Source of the DNA: Anastatus disparis | Taxonomy: Eukaryota > Arthropoda > Insecta > Hymenoptera > Eupelmidae | Length of the DNA: 64,000 bases | Direction: 5' to 3' | Assembly (NCBI GenBank): GCA_017163975.1 | Contig: JAFFSR010000009.1 | Span: 496,001 to 560,000, forward strand | Shown here: positions 15,021-29,739 of the stretch, in pieces | How positions within the stretch are numbered: position 1 is the stretch's first letter | How the letters are laid out: every line of letters begins with the position of its first letter | Translations under genes and position numbers: made by a program | The notes under the pieces: generated by a model | What the model saw: the letters and a program-made list of their open reading frames with translations, nothing else | Database searches by the model: none | Told to the model about the DNA's origin: nothing

Positions 15021-17733
15021 ATTTGTCAAATCGGTTTTTTTGGTTAAAGTAAAAATAAAAATTGAATTTGAATAAATTTACATGTAGTATGCTGAGAAAT
15101 AAATTTTATTAAAATTATTATTTTATGTACGTTTACGCATAATTTATAATTGAATTGAAAATCAAAATATTCAAATACAATTTATAATGAAAGACAACAT
15201 TTATAATGCAAACGATGAGAAAGTTTACAAGAATTACACATAAATGTTATTATAATAATAAAACAATAAAGCTAGATAAAATGTGCAGGTGCTACAAGAG
15301 CTTTAATCGCAAGCCTCTCGTTTCCTTCAGTCATTCGCTTAATCCTGCTAAACGACTTTCGACGGATGAGACGTCGTTAAGAAGACTTTCCTTTTATCCG
15401 TAACGTGCATAAAGAGATGAAAAAGGATAAGCAAGTTACCGTTTCTCGGTGTTAAGGTATATATCCACGTTCTTACCATTGAATTTTACATTTTAGAAAT
15501 ATGTTAGTTTTGAACGCATAGAAATTTTAATATCGACGCTTAGAAATTCCTCACATAATGTTTATACCTGAATAAATATATTTTACACATTTAATCGAAA
15601 ATTTCTAAAATACTTATAATACTATTATTTATAAAACATACATTAGCATAATTCAAGAAAATTTAATTTAACATTCTTATTGTGCATATAAATCTTTTTG
15701 TAAAATTTTGATAAAATAAAAAATCAATTCGAAGATTTTCAGCATCTCAAAGACTTTAAGAAAGTTAAGTTTATTCCAAACACATCACTTCGAACTTCTC
15801 GTAGTAGTAACTTTTGAAAATGCAGTCAAGCTCTTGTTGAGTGGAATATCTTGTTACTAAAGGATTCCCTAAGTTCTATCCGTACGGCTGTAGAACATCC
15901 CATGCATTCGTAGCAAAAGGTTCGATATGACTTTTTCTTGTAAGATGTCAAAAATGAAGGAAAGAAAAGTATTTCTGATAACTCAACCCTATAAAGGAAG
16001 TCTGATTTTTACGTTCACTGTTTTACATTTTTTCATCTATTTTATACTCTATCTTGATGCTATTTTTATTTTTATCGATTCTTATGGTTTTTACAGAATA
16101 GATTTCATACTTTTTTTTTACTTTTTTCATTTTATATGTTATAATATTTGAAGTTAAATTATTAAAATATTTTTCAATTTTTCGATAAACTTTTATTTGC
16201 AAAAATATAAAAAATTCCTCTAACTTCATCAACTGTAGAATATAGTTCCCTTTTTACCAAAAATTTCCGTATCGTTGGAGGTGCTCGCGTGATTCGCTCA
16301 TGCAAATCTTGAGAAAGAGAGATCCCGCGGGGCAACCTATTCAAGATCGATGAACCGCAACGAAGACGAACGACTACCACTGCCTCTCTTTACCCGAATT
16401 CAGAATAGAATTTAAAATCTCGTCTTTCTTGCTTTCTCGACCCCGCTGAATATAAAAAAAAATTGCTAAAAAAGAAAAACTCCATAAAGCAAAAGGAGAA
16501 CCTTTACCCGAATGAGAGGGAAATTCGAAACCGCGGAAGACGATAAATATTTTTTCTGTTACTTTCTGTGTATTTTTTATGCACAAGTGATTTTCGCTCG
16601 AAGGGAGCTTTTGCTTTGTTGACATTTAACTTCTTTGTGGATAATTTATTTACTAAAATATTCATGCTTTCTTTTGTAAAGAGTAAAAAGCTTTTCAGTT
16701 CAAGTTAAATTATTTTTCCTGACGATAGTATTTATTTTATTGTGAATTTCAATATATTCGATATTCATATAAACTTTTGAATAAATATTTATGATTTTAT
16801 GATTGATATAAATATATTTTTTATTTTATTCTATTTATTATTCTCTCGGAGAGAAACTTATGATAAGGAGAATAGTAAAAATGATTTTCGAAATATCATT
16901 TATCGAATTTCAAAAATCAATATTATCAATTTTATGAAATTTCAACATCAATTTACTTTAATATATGCAAACAAATTTGAAAGTAGAAAATGTATAAACA
17001 TCATACTAAATGTTAAACTTTTTACTACGTATCTTGTTATTTTTATTATTGACATATTATTTTTGTTAGTTTTCATATTAATTTTTTTAAATTATATAAC
17101 TTCATTTTTTAATTTCTAGGTGCGGTGTTGGCCAAAAGTCGCAAACCGTTTTATTATATTTCATAATAGATTTTACCATTAAAAAATAAGTAAGAAAAAA
17201 TACAGTAATTTTTGACATAAAAACATAATTTCTTTCCTTTTAATAAAATTCTCTTTCACAAAATAAAAAATTTCGAATACAGTTTTGATATTTATTGAAT
17301 AATTATACTAATAATTTATAAATAGAAATTCAATGAAAAAGAATTCTATATTTTTTTACCCATTGGTCATCTAACTAATAATATTAATGTTTGTTTATGA
17401 AAAATTGATGACGGGAAAACATTTAGAAACCGAAATATGAGTAGTTGTATATAATTTATTAAAATGCGTAAATAAATGAATTTCATTCTTTTTTGAATAA
17501 TTACAGAATTATAAAAGATATAAAATTTAAATTTTATCATAGTTTTATTTCTAATATCAAAGTATTATGTAAATGTTTACCGCGCGTGAAGCGTATCCAA
17601 AATCTCTTATTCATATAAAGAAGTGTTGTTTTTCTAATTAATACTCGAAAAAGAAATTTTTCAATTTACAGCAAACAAGCAAGTACACGTAACGCAACAT
17701 TAAAGATCTTTGACTTTTCTCATCTCCTCGGGC

Positions 17734-17741
17734 TATATAAG
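17734..17741 (+). promoter_or_regulatory. TATATAAG in a CpG-containing patch
   Basis: The TATA box is followed by GCGCGAGGCGTTCAC and a patch of about 130 bp with many CpGs (17735-17850). No initiator lies at the expected distance, so this is weaker than the 51446 site. Confidence 0.2.
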
Positions 17742-19114
17742 CGCGAGGCGTTCACAAAAGGCAAAAGCGCCCGCGGGCACGTACACAAGAAATGCCGATG
17801 ACCTGTTGCGACTTGGCGCGCGAAAAACCGACTCCGTCAACGTCCTTTCTTAGTCGTCGTTTCATGTGTATGTGTATGTATTTGTATATATATATATATT
17901 TGTATGTCACCCGTTAGAAAGGTGTCTAGGGTATGCCACAAAACACACGTAACGCAGATTCATTTACACAACCCGTTTATCGTATATACCGACATCTTCT
18001 TCTTGCAATATATGTTATACTCCCCACGTACATCAAGAGGTTCAAATAAGAAAAAACTAAATTTATTGTACGAATATTACAGCTACTTTACTAGAATATA
18101 CACGCACACATTAGTTTCTGTCTTATACACATACACATATACGTATTTCAATTTATGATATTTAGAGTCATTAACGTTGCAATAACTGGGTGTAGTTCTG
18201 ACAAAATAAATAAAAAAAATGAAGTTTTTAGTAAAAAGGCGCGTTTATCTTTAGCAATTTAGATAAATCATTTTATTTATTGAATACATTAGAGATTATT
18301 TTTACCATTGATTTATAAATAAATTCTAAATGTACGGCTATATATCAATTTTCTATATGCCATATATATACGAGACGAAAGTCACTTTATAATTGCAAGA
18401 TAGTGCAAAGAAGAAGAAGAAAAAAAACTATGTGTACATTTAAGTTTTATCGTGGTGAAAAGTCGGCCAAACGTGATACGATGATTTCGAGGTCATCGTC
18501 ACCCACTGAGAGAAAAAGGAAGGTGAGCCCGTCGTCTGTTATAAGTACACACGCCTCTGGACAACTGGTTGTCAGATTTTTTTTTCACGATACCGAAGTT
18601 TTTGTATTTGATCGAGATAAATAGCGGCTTGAAAATTGCAGTAGAATTTTTTTTATATTATCTATGTTTACTCTACTATTTAATCGAATTTTAAATAAAG
18701 TCACTTTTGTCAAGCATGATTATTTATAATTTTATTTCAAAAATCGAAACGAATGTTTAAATAGATAAGATACGGAATTTCGTATAAGAAAACTTAAACG
18801 AATTTAAGATTTAAAAGTACTCAAAATTACACGTAAAACTACTTTCTAAGCTTTTTAAATATTTTTTTCTTCAAAAACTTATATGACTACGCATTAATAT
18901 ATTCGTTCTCCTTTCAAAAAAAAAAAAAAAGAAAAAAAATTATGAGCTCTTGAAAAGCTCAACGAAATATGTAATACAGGCATTAATTTTACCCTGCTAC
19001 GATGTTCATTACACGATGATGTACTTGACACCCTAGACTAAGATTTACAAGCGCGTATACGCAACGTATATAGCGCCTCGAGCACCTTACTTTCGCGGAA
19101 TTACACACATACGC

Positions 19115-19131
19115 GCACACACACACACACA
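19115..19131. repeat. (CA)n microsatellite
   Basis: Eight CA units sit at the edge of a short region of moderate GC (18990-19130). There is no sign of coding sequence. Confidence 0.85.
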
Positions 19132-22100
19132 TACATCTAACGATCATTTGCAAAGTCGTGTTAATGATGAAGTTTCTATGCGTCTGCAGCTTTGTATGCA
19201 CCAAGTGCATAAAATCGTTGACATATTACTTTTTATTCTGCTTCAAGTGTCATTATTGCTTTAGTCTATACGAGAATATGTCGTGCTTTAATTTTCATGA
19301 TCACAATGAGAAAATTTCTGTAAAGCATTCGTTGAACAGTATAAGAAATTTTTATCGAGTGCTTGAAAACATAATTGCGTATATATTGAAATTAGTTATT
19401 TGTATTTAAAATGCGGAACGATAATTTTGTTTGAAAGTGAAATATTTCTACGTCGTGCAATAGTAAATTGAGTTAGCGTTAAATTCAAGCAAAAATTTAA
19501 TAATTTGTGATAGCATTATTATCTCTCCTACATAGCAAATATATTTTCTCATAATTTGATAGAGCGTAAAGATAAAATAAAACTCGTTAAACTAGTATAT
19601 TAAACTACGGTGATCGAAAAAATTCCTTTGTGCCTTTATTCGTTTGCTATAGGCGACACTCCTGTCAATAAAAAAAAGAAAAATAAAGAAATGCACAATA
19701 TGACAGCTTCTTAATAACATGCGGTAATTTGAGCTCATAGAAACGGAAAATTTACGAAAACTATCTAACGCAATTGCAAAGAAAAGCAACACGTATACGT
19801 TGCTGCTCTGTCCTTTGGTATATATATACACGACACGTGGCCCATTGTTGTAATTGATGAAATAACCGACAAGCCAGCTGCTGTTGCTGCTGTTGCCTCT
19901 CGACGCATGAAATGTTATAAAGTCTTGTGTTTTCGATATAACAGAAACGTCTGTTGACATTTGGTTAGATTTATAATTTGATTTTGTAATACTTTGGTGT
20001 ACGGCAAAATGACATTTTTCTTTTTATCAAGCCTTTTCAAAAGTGTTATTTCAAAAATTTTTATTTAATGTTCTGAAAATTTGATGAAAGATTGTTTTTT
20101 TTTTCTTTTTATTATTATTTGCACTGAAAATAATGGAGCACATTGATGAAATATAAAAATGTACTTTCCGAAAAGTCAATTAATTAAAAGCACTCGCTTT
20201 GACATAAAAACATCAAATGAGAAACTTAAAGCCATCAAAGACTTGTGCTAACGAACGAAAGGAATGAGAGGCTTGGAAACGAGTCTATCCATAAAAGAAA
20301 ACGGACCGACAGATATCTAACGAGATTTCCTTCTACACAGATGAAAAAAGCGCAGAAATCGGATTCGCGTGATAGTGTATATATGAAAGAAGAAAAGAAA
20401 AAAGGAAAATGAAGTGACAAGTCACGTAAAGTATAGTCGCGTGCCCTTCTTTCTTTCAAAGCCCTTTGAACTTGTCACTCGTCGTGTATATATGTGGGGA
20501 TCGAAGGGTCTTATGGTACGTGCTTCTATAAGCACAAAGATTTTTTTTTTCCTTTCCTTTCCTTTATTTTCCATTCTCCCTGTTATGGTATAAGCAATCA
20601 AGCAACAGTTTCCGCCTGTCGATCTTTTACTTGATGATCGGACGATGAGAAGGAAACATTATGTGTACAATAAGATTATCGGATGATCTTCAAGTGTAAG
20701 TAAAAATTTGACGATACGAAGAGTTGAAAGATGGGATTTCTTAAGTAATTGATAAAATCCAGAGTAAAATTATTTTTTATTTTTATTTAAAAAAACTTTT
20801 TTAATATTATCATAACTTTTATATGCAATAAAATCCATATATGGAATTCAATGCAGACGTACAAATATATCTATCAATAGCTCGAAACTGATGAAAATTG
20901 TCACAATAGCATATACACATATATACTCGTAAAAATGTTGACGTATTCTCTCCCTTTGTCCAATGGCTGCAGTAATAAAACGAGAAAGGGTGAGAGAAGA
21001 GCGGAGGTCCAGCAATTGACGAAATAAAAGTGTCAAATGCAGGAAAAAAAAATTGACAACGATCACGTGCGCGCCGCGCAGCTTCTTTCAATCAACGAAA
21101 ATTCTGATATAAACGCTGTAATTGATATTGGGGATCGAACGAGGATCTGGAAAAAAATTTTTTTCGCTCTTATAAAAGCTTGATTTATTTAATTGTTGAA
21201 ATCGCTGATTGGGATCGAATATTGAATTTTCATTACTATTTTCGTATTTTTTTTTCTATTTTTTCGTACTTGATATTTTGTTGATGGATCTTAAGAAATA
21301 TAACGTTGATTAAAAAATAAAATTGTTGCATTTCAATTTGTCGAGGTTTTTTTTTAATTTGCATTGGCTCTAAACGTACGGTTTTTCAACAAGTAATTTT
21401 ATAAAATTTATATCAAAATTATATGAAAGCCGAGATCAGAAACAACCTTCCCATTAAAAAAAAAATATATATCCAATAAGTTAAATTTATTAAAAAGTTG
21501 TAAGTGGAAAAAATTATGCAGAAATTGGATATGTAACATGAACCAAAAATTAATATTGAAATTTACTTGATTTTTTGTTTTAATTTTTATTTAACTTTTT
21601 AACAGATTGAATTTTTCAAAAAAAAAATTTTCTTAATCGAAAAATTTTTAACTCAACTTCCATATAATTCCAGAAAAATCCTCAACTATCACTTCTGAAA
21701 TTTATTGTGTTAAAATAAATTCAGAAATTTTTTTCAAAAAACTTCAAAATGAAACAAAATTGCTTATAATTTAAAAAAAAAAATCGAATGTTGAGTCGAA
21801 TGATCGTGACTTTTTTCATAAATTTCTATAAGGAAAACAAAACTCTTACACTCTCCTTGTAATAGTATTTAAACTTATTCTATTTGATTGATTACCATTT
21901 ACATTTATCAGATCTTTTGCTCACGTCATAAGATTCTAAAACTCCAAGCAATGATTAAATATTCAGATAAAATCGTATTCTCATTGTTTTAACTTAAGAA
22001 ACTATTCAATCCTCTTAAAAATTTAGCATTCCAAATCAAAAAAAAAAACTCGGTCGCTTTAAAGAAACAATGAAAACAACTTGTTTCCCAATCCAATAAC

Positions 22101-22794
22101 TGTCAGTTCCATTATAAAGATTACAGACTAAACTCATCGTCCGAAATAACAGCAATTACCGTCGAGCAAAAAAAAGATAAAGAAACGAAAAAAAAATAAA
22201 AACAGAAAAAAAACTGCAGCAGCTCTCCTTCAAAATGAATCGATGTATATATTTTTTCAAGCACCATATGTATATATATATATATATGTAGACATAATAA
22301 TGTTATGTAATCTAATACTAAAAGGAATCAAAGAGCGCCGGTCTCCTGTGCGTGCGGCAACAAACAACTTATGTAACTATACGTATATAGCTATTATAGT
22401 TAAAGGCGCCGGTGGTATGCTAGACAAGCCAAGCTGTGCCAATGTGACAGTTTGTTTTTTGCCGAGGTCACGAATACGTTCAACTCTCTTCTAACGGAGG
22501 CTATTACAAAATCTAATGTACATCTTAAAGGGATGATGACAACTCTGATGTTTCATTAGTCAAATGTACCAAATTTCTCAAATAGATATTTGCTTATTTT
22601 TTTTTAACTAATACTATGTTATATGTTATCAAAAGGATAATTATATCTATATTATATTTTAAATTAAAGTAAAATATATGTTACACGATAATATTAAAAA
22701 AATAAATAATACAAAAAAATATATCACTAAAAATCCCACACTGATAATTCAAACTGAAAGGAAGCAGTTCTATTAGGAGTTAAAAAAAGCAAAG

Positions 22795-22990
22795 TGATCT
22801 GCCGGCCGGCGTTTAGTCGAATGATACTTAAGGGAGAATGACTCTAGTATATACCAGCACATGTTAGCGTGAGCTCGTATCGTTTTTCCGCTCGCTACTG
22901 GCTGGTAGTAACGTATAGTAGTCGTAGGTCATGTCTACCAAGAGTCCTGACGTTATCTAAACAGCCGTACAGCTAGCTATAATGCTGTTA
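22795..22990. other. GC island (about 47% GC)
   Basis: It begins with GCCGGCCGGC and continues with non-repetitive sequence including GAGCTCGTATCG and GCTACTGGCTGGTAGTAACG. No frame or RNA gene is recognised. Possible regulatory element. Confidence 0.3.
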
Positions 22991-23548
22991 CTATTATTAT
23001 ACCCTCGAACGAATACTTGGAATATCCTTATCGTTTATACATTGTACGCTGATGTTGAAAATTTTTAAAATTAAATTTCGGTTAAATGTTAAATCTATTA
23101 TTGTAGAGAAGATTTCGTTTCTAATAATTCGATAAGAGCAAAGAGAATGACTAAATTTATGGTAATTGGAGGAAAATAGTAATAGTAGAAACACTAACAT
23201 AAACTACACATGTTATGAATCATGTGAGCTCGCGTAAAAATAAATACTTTAATACAATCCTTCAAGTTATACTAAATCATCAAACATTCATAACAGTGTC
23301 AGTTTGCTACAATATTTCAAGGAATAACGATTGAATATCTTCTATCGTAGACAAGCATCGATCAGAAGCAGAGCATAACAAGTAAATAAAAAATATAAGT
23401 GAAAATCAGTGTAGAACAATTTCCTTACAACAATCTTGAGAAAGAACTAGTAGAAGAACGATAAAGATAGCATATTCTATACTAGGCGTCTGCGCATGTC
23501 GATTATCTGGCGTCTCGAGTAGGAGTAAAGGAAACATACTAGTATAAG

Positions 23549-23550
<2 letters not shown>

Positions 23551-23602
<52 letters not shown>
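23551..23602. repeat. (TA)n microsatellite
   Basis: An almost uninterrupted TA run of about 45 bp follows a short GTGTGT. It is likely polymorphic in length, and an open frame across it encodes only an Ile-Tyr repeat, so it is not coding. Confidence 0.95.
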
Positions 23603-23603
<1 letters not shown>

Positions 23604-24519
23604 AATCGCGTGGGATCGTTGAGTATAATAATACCAGGCAAGAGAGCAAGCGAGCAAAGAATAAGAAGCGAGAAAGAGAGCTAGTGGTAAATAGGCGCCG
23701 TCATAGTCGCGTTTGCTAGCGCAAATATAATATAAACTGACCTAGCCTAACGTTATATAGCGATGTTGCTACTACTACTACTATTCGCACAACATACGAC
23801 GACGACGACCCTGACGCTCGAGCGGTCGTTGACTGATTGTTATGCATTTGCTTCATAGAAGGCTGACACATACTTATATATGTTTGTGTATGTGCAGCTA
23901 TGCACGTATATCTATGCAACGCTATAGCAAAGAGATGAATACATAAAACAGCGAGCGCGCAAATATAGCCGAGCGCGCGAATATTTACATGTTTATAAGC
24001 AACGTATGTGGGCGAGCCTATACTACAGAGAGCATTAGAATGGATTGGCTAATCAATGCTTGGAATATTGAACTCTCTTTCTCGCTTAAATGTACATTAA
24101 ATTTAAACTTTGTTTCAAAACGCATTAATCCTTTCAAAAGAGAGCTTTTCATAGAGATAATTTTAGTTTTTTTTTTCGAAATTTTGCTTTAAATAACTTT
24201 CTAGCTGAGAAATGTAGACATAAATATATCAGGAGTCAAATAAATTTTCAAAGACTTATCAAAAAGAAGGCAAAAAGGTTTTTCTTTTTAAATAAAAATA
24301 ATATACAATGCAAACTCCATAAACCTGAGAGTAAAGTTAGAAAATATCTTTTAGTCCGTTTGACTTAAAGCGCGGCAGATCAGAGAGAGAGAGAAATAGC
24401 TAGTGAGTCTAAGGGTGTAAGGATAGTTTTAAAAGAGAGTCTCTTCGCGGTATAATTCGGCTGTAAGCCGGACAGTACGCTGGTGATTAAAATAAATTTT
24501 GTAGCTATGCGCAGAGCTA

Positions 24520-24620
24520 CAAACGGTTCAGATTTTAATGGTCCAAGCGCCCAAGCTTTAAAGCCCCGCGAGCACTTGACTTGGCACGGAAATTTATGGC
24601 GCACCGGCGCCTCTTTCTCT
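24520..24620. other. GC island (about 50% GC)
   Basis: A compact patch containing AAGCGCCCAAGCTTTAAAGC, CCCGCGAGCACTTGAC and GGCGCACCGGCGCC, with TTTATGGC, a Hox/caudal-type site, beside it. A 71-codon plus frame crosses it but resembles no known protein. Confidence 0.28.
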
Positions 24621-26858
24621 TTCTTTCTTTTTTTTTGTTGTTGTACGTATGTTTATACCAAGAGGCTGTCTCTGATTCGACGACTTGTCGCTCTGTAAAG
24701 GTATCTTTTTTTGTATTAACATTGGTACGATTTATTGATCTTTACTCTTTGCACTAGTTGGGAATTCAGAATTTAAAATAATAGAAATAAATACAAAGGC
24801 AGAAAAAGCTTTAGATAAATAAAGTTAATGAACGATGCGAAATCAAAAATTATGTTTGGCAGTATAGCTATAAAGCTTGAGATGAACATTTTTAAAATGT
24901 TTCTGTTATCGAATTAAATATTTTTTTTTTTAAAATGAGTTTTGTTTTAAAGGTTAAACCATATTATTGTAGCATTTAAAATTCTATAACTAGTAAGAGT
25001 AGCAAGGAAATCGCGCGTGAAATAATCAAAGCCATCACAATGATAGCCAGAGCTAGAACAAGAGCCACGCATGAACTCGCGCTTAATGAGTGGAAATTAA
25101 AGAGCTCGTGAAAGTTGTAATAACAAAAAAAAAAAAAAAATGATGAAGAAAGAGAAAGCTCATAATATCGAAGTTTTAAATTGTCAAATATTTAAGAAGA
25201 AAAAGGAAATAATAAAAAGGCTATTGGTTGAGAACGGAACGCGCGGGTTTCCATTTTCGTAAAGCCGTGCGCGTCGTCCACTTTATAAGCATTTGCAGGA
25301 GATAGATATAACGAACAAGTGGCAAGTTTTCTCGTAATTCTTATTGGTTAGGAAGTTGTATGGAAGAGAGAAAAAGAGAGACACTTGGTTTGCTAAGGCG
25401 GTTAACCATAATTGAATAGCCTTGAACCCCAGACGGGCACGTCCCGTCTATATTGCGCGATTGTCCCTGCAATATGCTTTCTCTCTATTTTTCTCTTTCT
25501 CTTTCTCTCGCTTTGGTCTTTATCTTTTTCTCTATTCTCGCTCTGATGCTATACGAGCGACCAGAGTACAACGACACTTGGCAAATAGTACTGCTGAGAG
25601 GCAATATCGTAAAAAATATTAAACTCTTTTATGTATTAATATTACTGATAAGATATGTTAACTGCAAATTAACAAAATCATCGATTATTTAATTTGGAAT
25701 TGGAAAATTTGAATATTTAGATGATAAAAGGATGATTACAATAATTTACATAATAATTACGATAATTTGTACTTCAAATATTTTAATCATTAATATACAA
25801 GTCGTTTGAAAACATTTATTGTTATATATTCGAAAATATTTTTGCATTTAATATACACAATTCATAAATTAAGATGAGAATATGACTTAATACATTTTAA
25901 TAAAATTATGATGAGATAAAGCGAATATCATTTGATATTCGATTAATTTAAGTATCATCATTGTAATGCAACATGAGCATCAAAGTCGAGCGCTGTTTAT
26001 ATTAATAACCGACTTACTTAATCGTCTCTAACTGAATTTGCCAGTCAATACCGTCGGTTTGTTTGCGATACGTTCTTATAAAGGGAGAAAAATAAAACAA
26101 AAGAAAAGATTAAATTTGTACAAGACAGCTTGAGAAGGAGAGCTGCAAGAGCATCGTTATACCAAAGTTTAAATGTCGTGAGTTTCTGTATATTAAAAAG
26201 ATAAAAGTTCGTTTTGTATTTCCAGTTAGTAAAATGAAATTTAATACTAAGCGATGCTAAATTTTGTTCCTTTTTTTAAATTTTCAGTATCGAATACGCG
26301 ATCGAATCAACAAAAGTATCATAAATAATGATACCGATAGGTTAAGGTAGCAGTTTAAATAAAAAAGAAAAATTTTTATTGCTGTAGCAATAAACGAATA
26401 TTTGCTTGTATGTATCTATAATTTGATTCTAATATTTCTTCATAAAACATTGAGTCACGTATTTAAATGTCCTGTCGTAACTCGATATTTTTGCCCGATG
26501 AAAATAAAATAATCTGATTAGCATAAGATAAAAATATAAAACCTCACATATATATCGAAATAAAAAATATTTCACAATAGAAAAGAAAATTCACTGTAAG
26601 AAATAAAGCAACTTAGTTATCCCAATACAGTCTCTGTTAGTTCACGGAGAGAGAGCACAGCAGAGCCAAAAATTTTCAAGACAGTATTAATAGTTTACAT
26701 AGCAAACAAAGAGAAAGCAGGTTAAATTAATCCCTAGCGGTTAAGTATCTTACCTACAGTCGTCGTACATCGTATATATATTGCTGTCTGTTATTCGCGT
26801 ACACAAGAGTGACAAAGCGCTACACGATTATTGGATGTTAATCCCTTGAGTATTGCCA

Positions 26859-26880
26859 AGAGAGAGAGAGAGAGAGAGAA
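26859..26880. repeat. (AG)n microsatellite
   Basis: Eleven AG units end in an A run. It is one of many GA tracts in the intron. Confidence 0.9.
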
Positions 26881-28525
26881 AAACTGAGAGAAAACAAATA
26901 CAATGTGTAAGGTCTGTAGAATAATGTCGAGGCAAGCACTCGGGACACCTTTTTCCAAATTAACTGCCTTGCCCCTTTACTCGCTTAAAAGACATCGTTT
27001 TTCAAATCGCTCAAGCGTATAACATCAATAGCCAGCCGCACCTGAAACTCTCTTTTCTCTTTATGTTTTTATCTCTCTCTCTTTCAATTTGTCGCTAACA
27101 AGTTTTCTCTCATTGTCTCGTCGTAATGAGTAGTTGCTCAATTTCTAACAATACTTTAGCGCAAAAGCATAGTGCTTATGTATAACCGTAGTGCAAATAA
27201 AAAGTTAATATATTATAATGATCTGATTTATAGGTAGTACGCGGTTTCCTTAAAAAAAAAGAAGAGAAGATCCTTTCTCGCGTACATTATTTTATGATGA
27301 TGAGGCGATTTAAGAGTCTAATAAACGAGCCACGGGCATCTTGTTAACATGAAGACATAAGAGGAAAAAACGACGAAGGGGAAAGAAGAGAGCAAGAAAG
27401 AAGCTGGCTTGGCTATAAGAAGAAGCGATTACATAGAAAATGACAGTTTTACTTTAGTATAGAAGGAAAGGGGCTCATCGAGCTAACCGATAACCCATAT
27501 CCGAGATTATCATGGTGTGCAATTACGCAGCAGCCAGCAGCCAGTCTCTTTCTCCCTTGACTACATAAGAAGCTAAAATTTAGCCGTGCTCTCTCCCCCC
27601 TTGCATATAAACTAGACGCGCCTCGTAAAATCGTACAAGGGATGGTAAAAACAGTAACTGGTAGTAGTAGCAGCAGCTCCCTTCTTATTTTACAAAACCG
27701 ATATGGTTAGCTTGCTATTAGCTATATGGGGCTTATATAGCCCTGCTTTTAAAAAAAACAACTTCTTTATTCGATTTTATACTTGCGACTCTCGTTGTCG
27801 ATTATATTTATTTATTTTCTAAATTATCTCGTACCTTTTTTTGCCCTAGTCAATTTTCACGATATTATAATATACATAGTCATAAATGTTGATGGAACGT
27901 TACATAAAGAACGTTTAGTTTTAATAAATGATTTTCTTATATCTGCTTTGGGATCAGTGAAAAAAGCTTATGAACTGAAATTTATTACTTTTCAAATTCA
28001 AAGTAACGAGATCACATTTTTATTTTTATGTTCTAAAAGTAATATTGGAATTAGGAAGATGGCCTCGTAAGACTAATTTTTAATTTAAAATTTTCATGTG
28101 CCTACCAATTTAAAATTCATTATCGTTAAATTATTGATAATAACTAATGACTAAACGAATTATAAAAATGTATTTAAATGATAGAAAATTTAACTATATA
28201 GCAAAATGATAATAAATATTATTAAGATGGAATCAATAAAATTTTTTAAGAAAATTTAATTATGTAAATATTATTATAAAAAGAAATTGTGTAGCTGTAC
28301 ATTTTCGAAAACAAAGTAGAATAAAAAATGTATTTACTATAAACGGTGCATTGAAGAAAAAAAAAAATCATTTAGCCTAAGAGTCTCTCGTCTAGAACTG
28401 TAAGAGCTTCCTGAAAGGATAAATCTGTAGGCATCGTAAATAAGAAGCGGTATAACCCTCAACAACAAGGTATAAGACAGTTCTTCACATATGCTTGAGC
28501 CTTCGTTCAATAAAATACAGAGAGC

Positions 28526-28528
<3 letters not shown>

Positions 28529-28572
<44 letters not shown>
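28529..28572. repeat. (AG)n microsatellite
   Basis: About 22 uninterrupted AG units follow GCGAA. The frames across it give Arg-Glu or Ser-Leu repeats, an artefact of the repeat. Confidence 0.95.
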
Positions 28573-28573
<1 letters not shown>

Positions 28574-29739
28574 TCTCATACATCATGTTAATAGGAACGA
28601 CGTATACACATACATACATACGGTGTGGTAACAATATTCAAGCACGCAGTCATACAATACTATTGCTGCTTACCCGACAGCGATGAAGGATACATTGTGT
28701 CCTAATCATACTATTGTCTGAAACGCGATGAGATTGTGACAACGGAGAACTTGGCTCAGAACAATCATTTTTCTTCAGAGAGACGCGTTTGACTTGTGCG
28801 TCGCGTATTTTGATTCTACGGATTCCCGGCAAATTTCTATTTGATATTTAACAAATAATATCAGAATATCAGAATATGATAATTAATGTTAATAATAATT
28901 TCTAAATAATAATGATGACTTGATCGTTCCTACAAGTCAAACGTTATGTAGAGCTTATAAGTAAACAATACTTGCTGAATTAGTTAATAATTTATTCGAA
29001 TACAGTCATTGTTGTAAATGTTGTATTTGAACTGAATGAATTGCTAATTAAATCAACAACTATTGTTTTGTTGAATTCTACATAATTTTTGTCTCGTAGA
29101 ACCGATTAAGTAATCATTATTAAATATTAATCAGCACGAGCGATATCTTTAATTTCTCAAAATAATTTATAAATCTCAATTAATTATCAACTCTAAGATT
29201 TAATAAATTCAAATTAATTTATAAATGTACGTGTTGTTAAGTTTGAGCAATTGGACTGCAAGTACTGCAACAAGACCATATAATAATACGTATAATATTA
29301 ACAGCATATTCTATTAATTACGCAATCTCTTACACTTAATTGCAGCGTGTAGCCAGCACGAGGAGAAATTAAGTCGAGATAAATATCCATATTCATATAC
29401 AAGTCAACATCATTATCGCTATTATCATTAAATTCACGCGCAATTACAATTGCCGCAATGGCTGAATTAAATACCACATGGTTATATATGTAAGGGACTC
29501 TCTTACCAAGCGATTCTTACGATGAAGAAAAAAAAGAAAATTACAAGCTTCGCGTGAATACACGTATTTACGTTATATAAAAGACAGATGAAGAGCTTGC
29601 AGGATTTAACAAGATTTTTTTTCATCTCTTTATTTTTTGTGTGTGCTCGGCGTGACAGATAGTCCCAATGCGTTAAAGGGAAAATCTTCGTCTAAAGCCA
29701 CGCTCACGTACAAATTATATAGATATATATATTTGATGT

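Noticed and set aside
16799..17119. 106-codon Ile/Phe-rich frame resembling a membrane protein
   Set aside because: AT content is extreme, the start context is poor and no family resemblance is seen; expected by chance in AT-rich DNA.
23406..23657. Membrane-like frame with an Ile-Tyr repeat
   Set aside because: Direct translation of the TA microsatellite.
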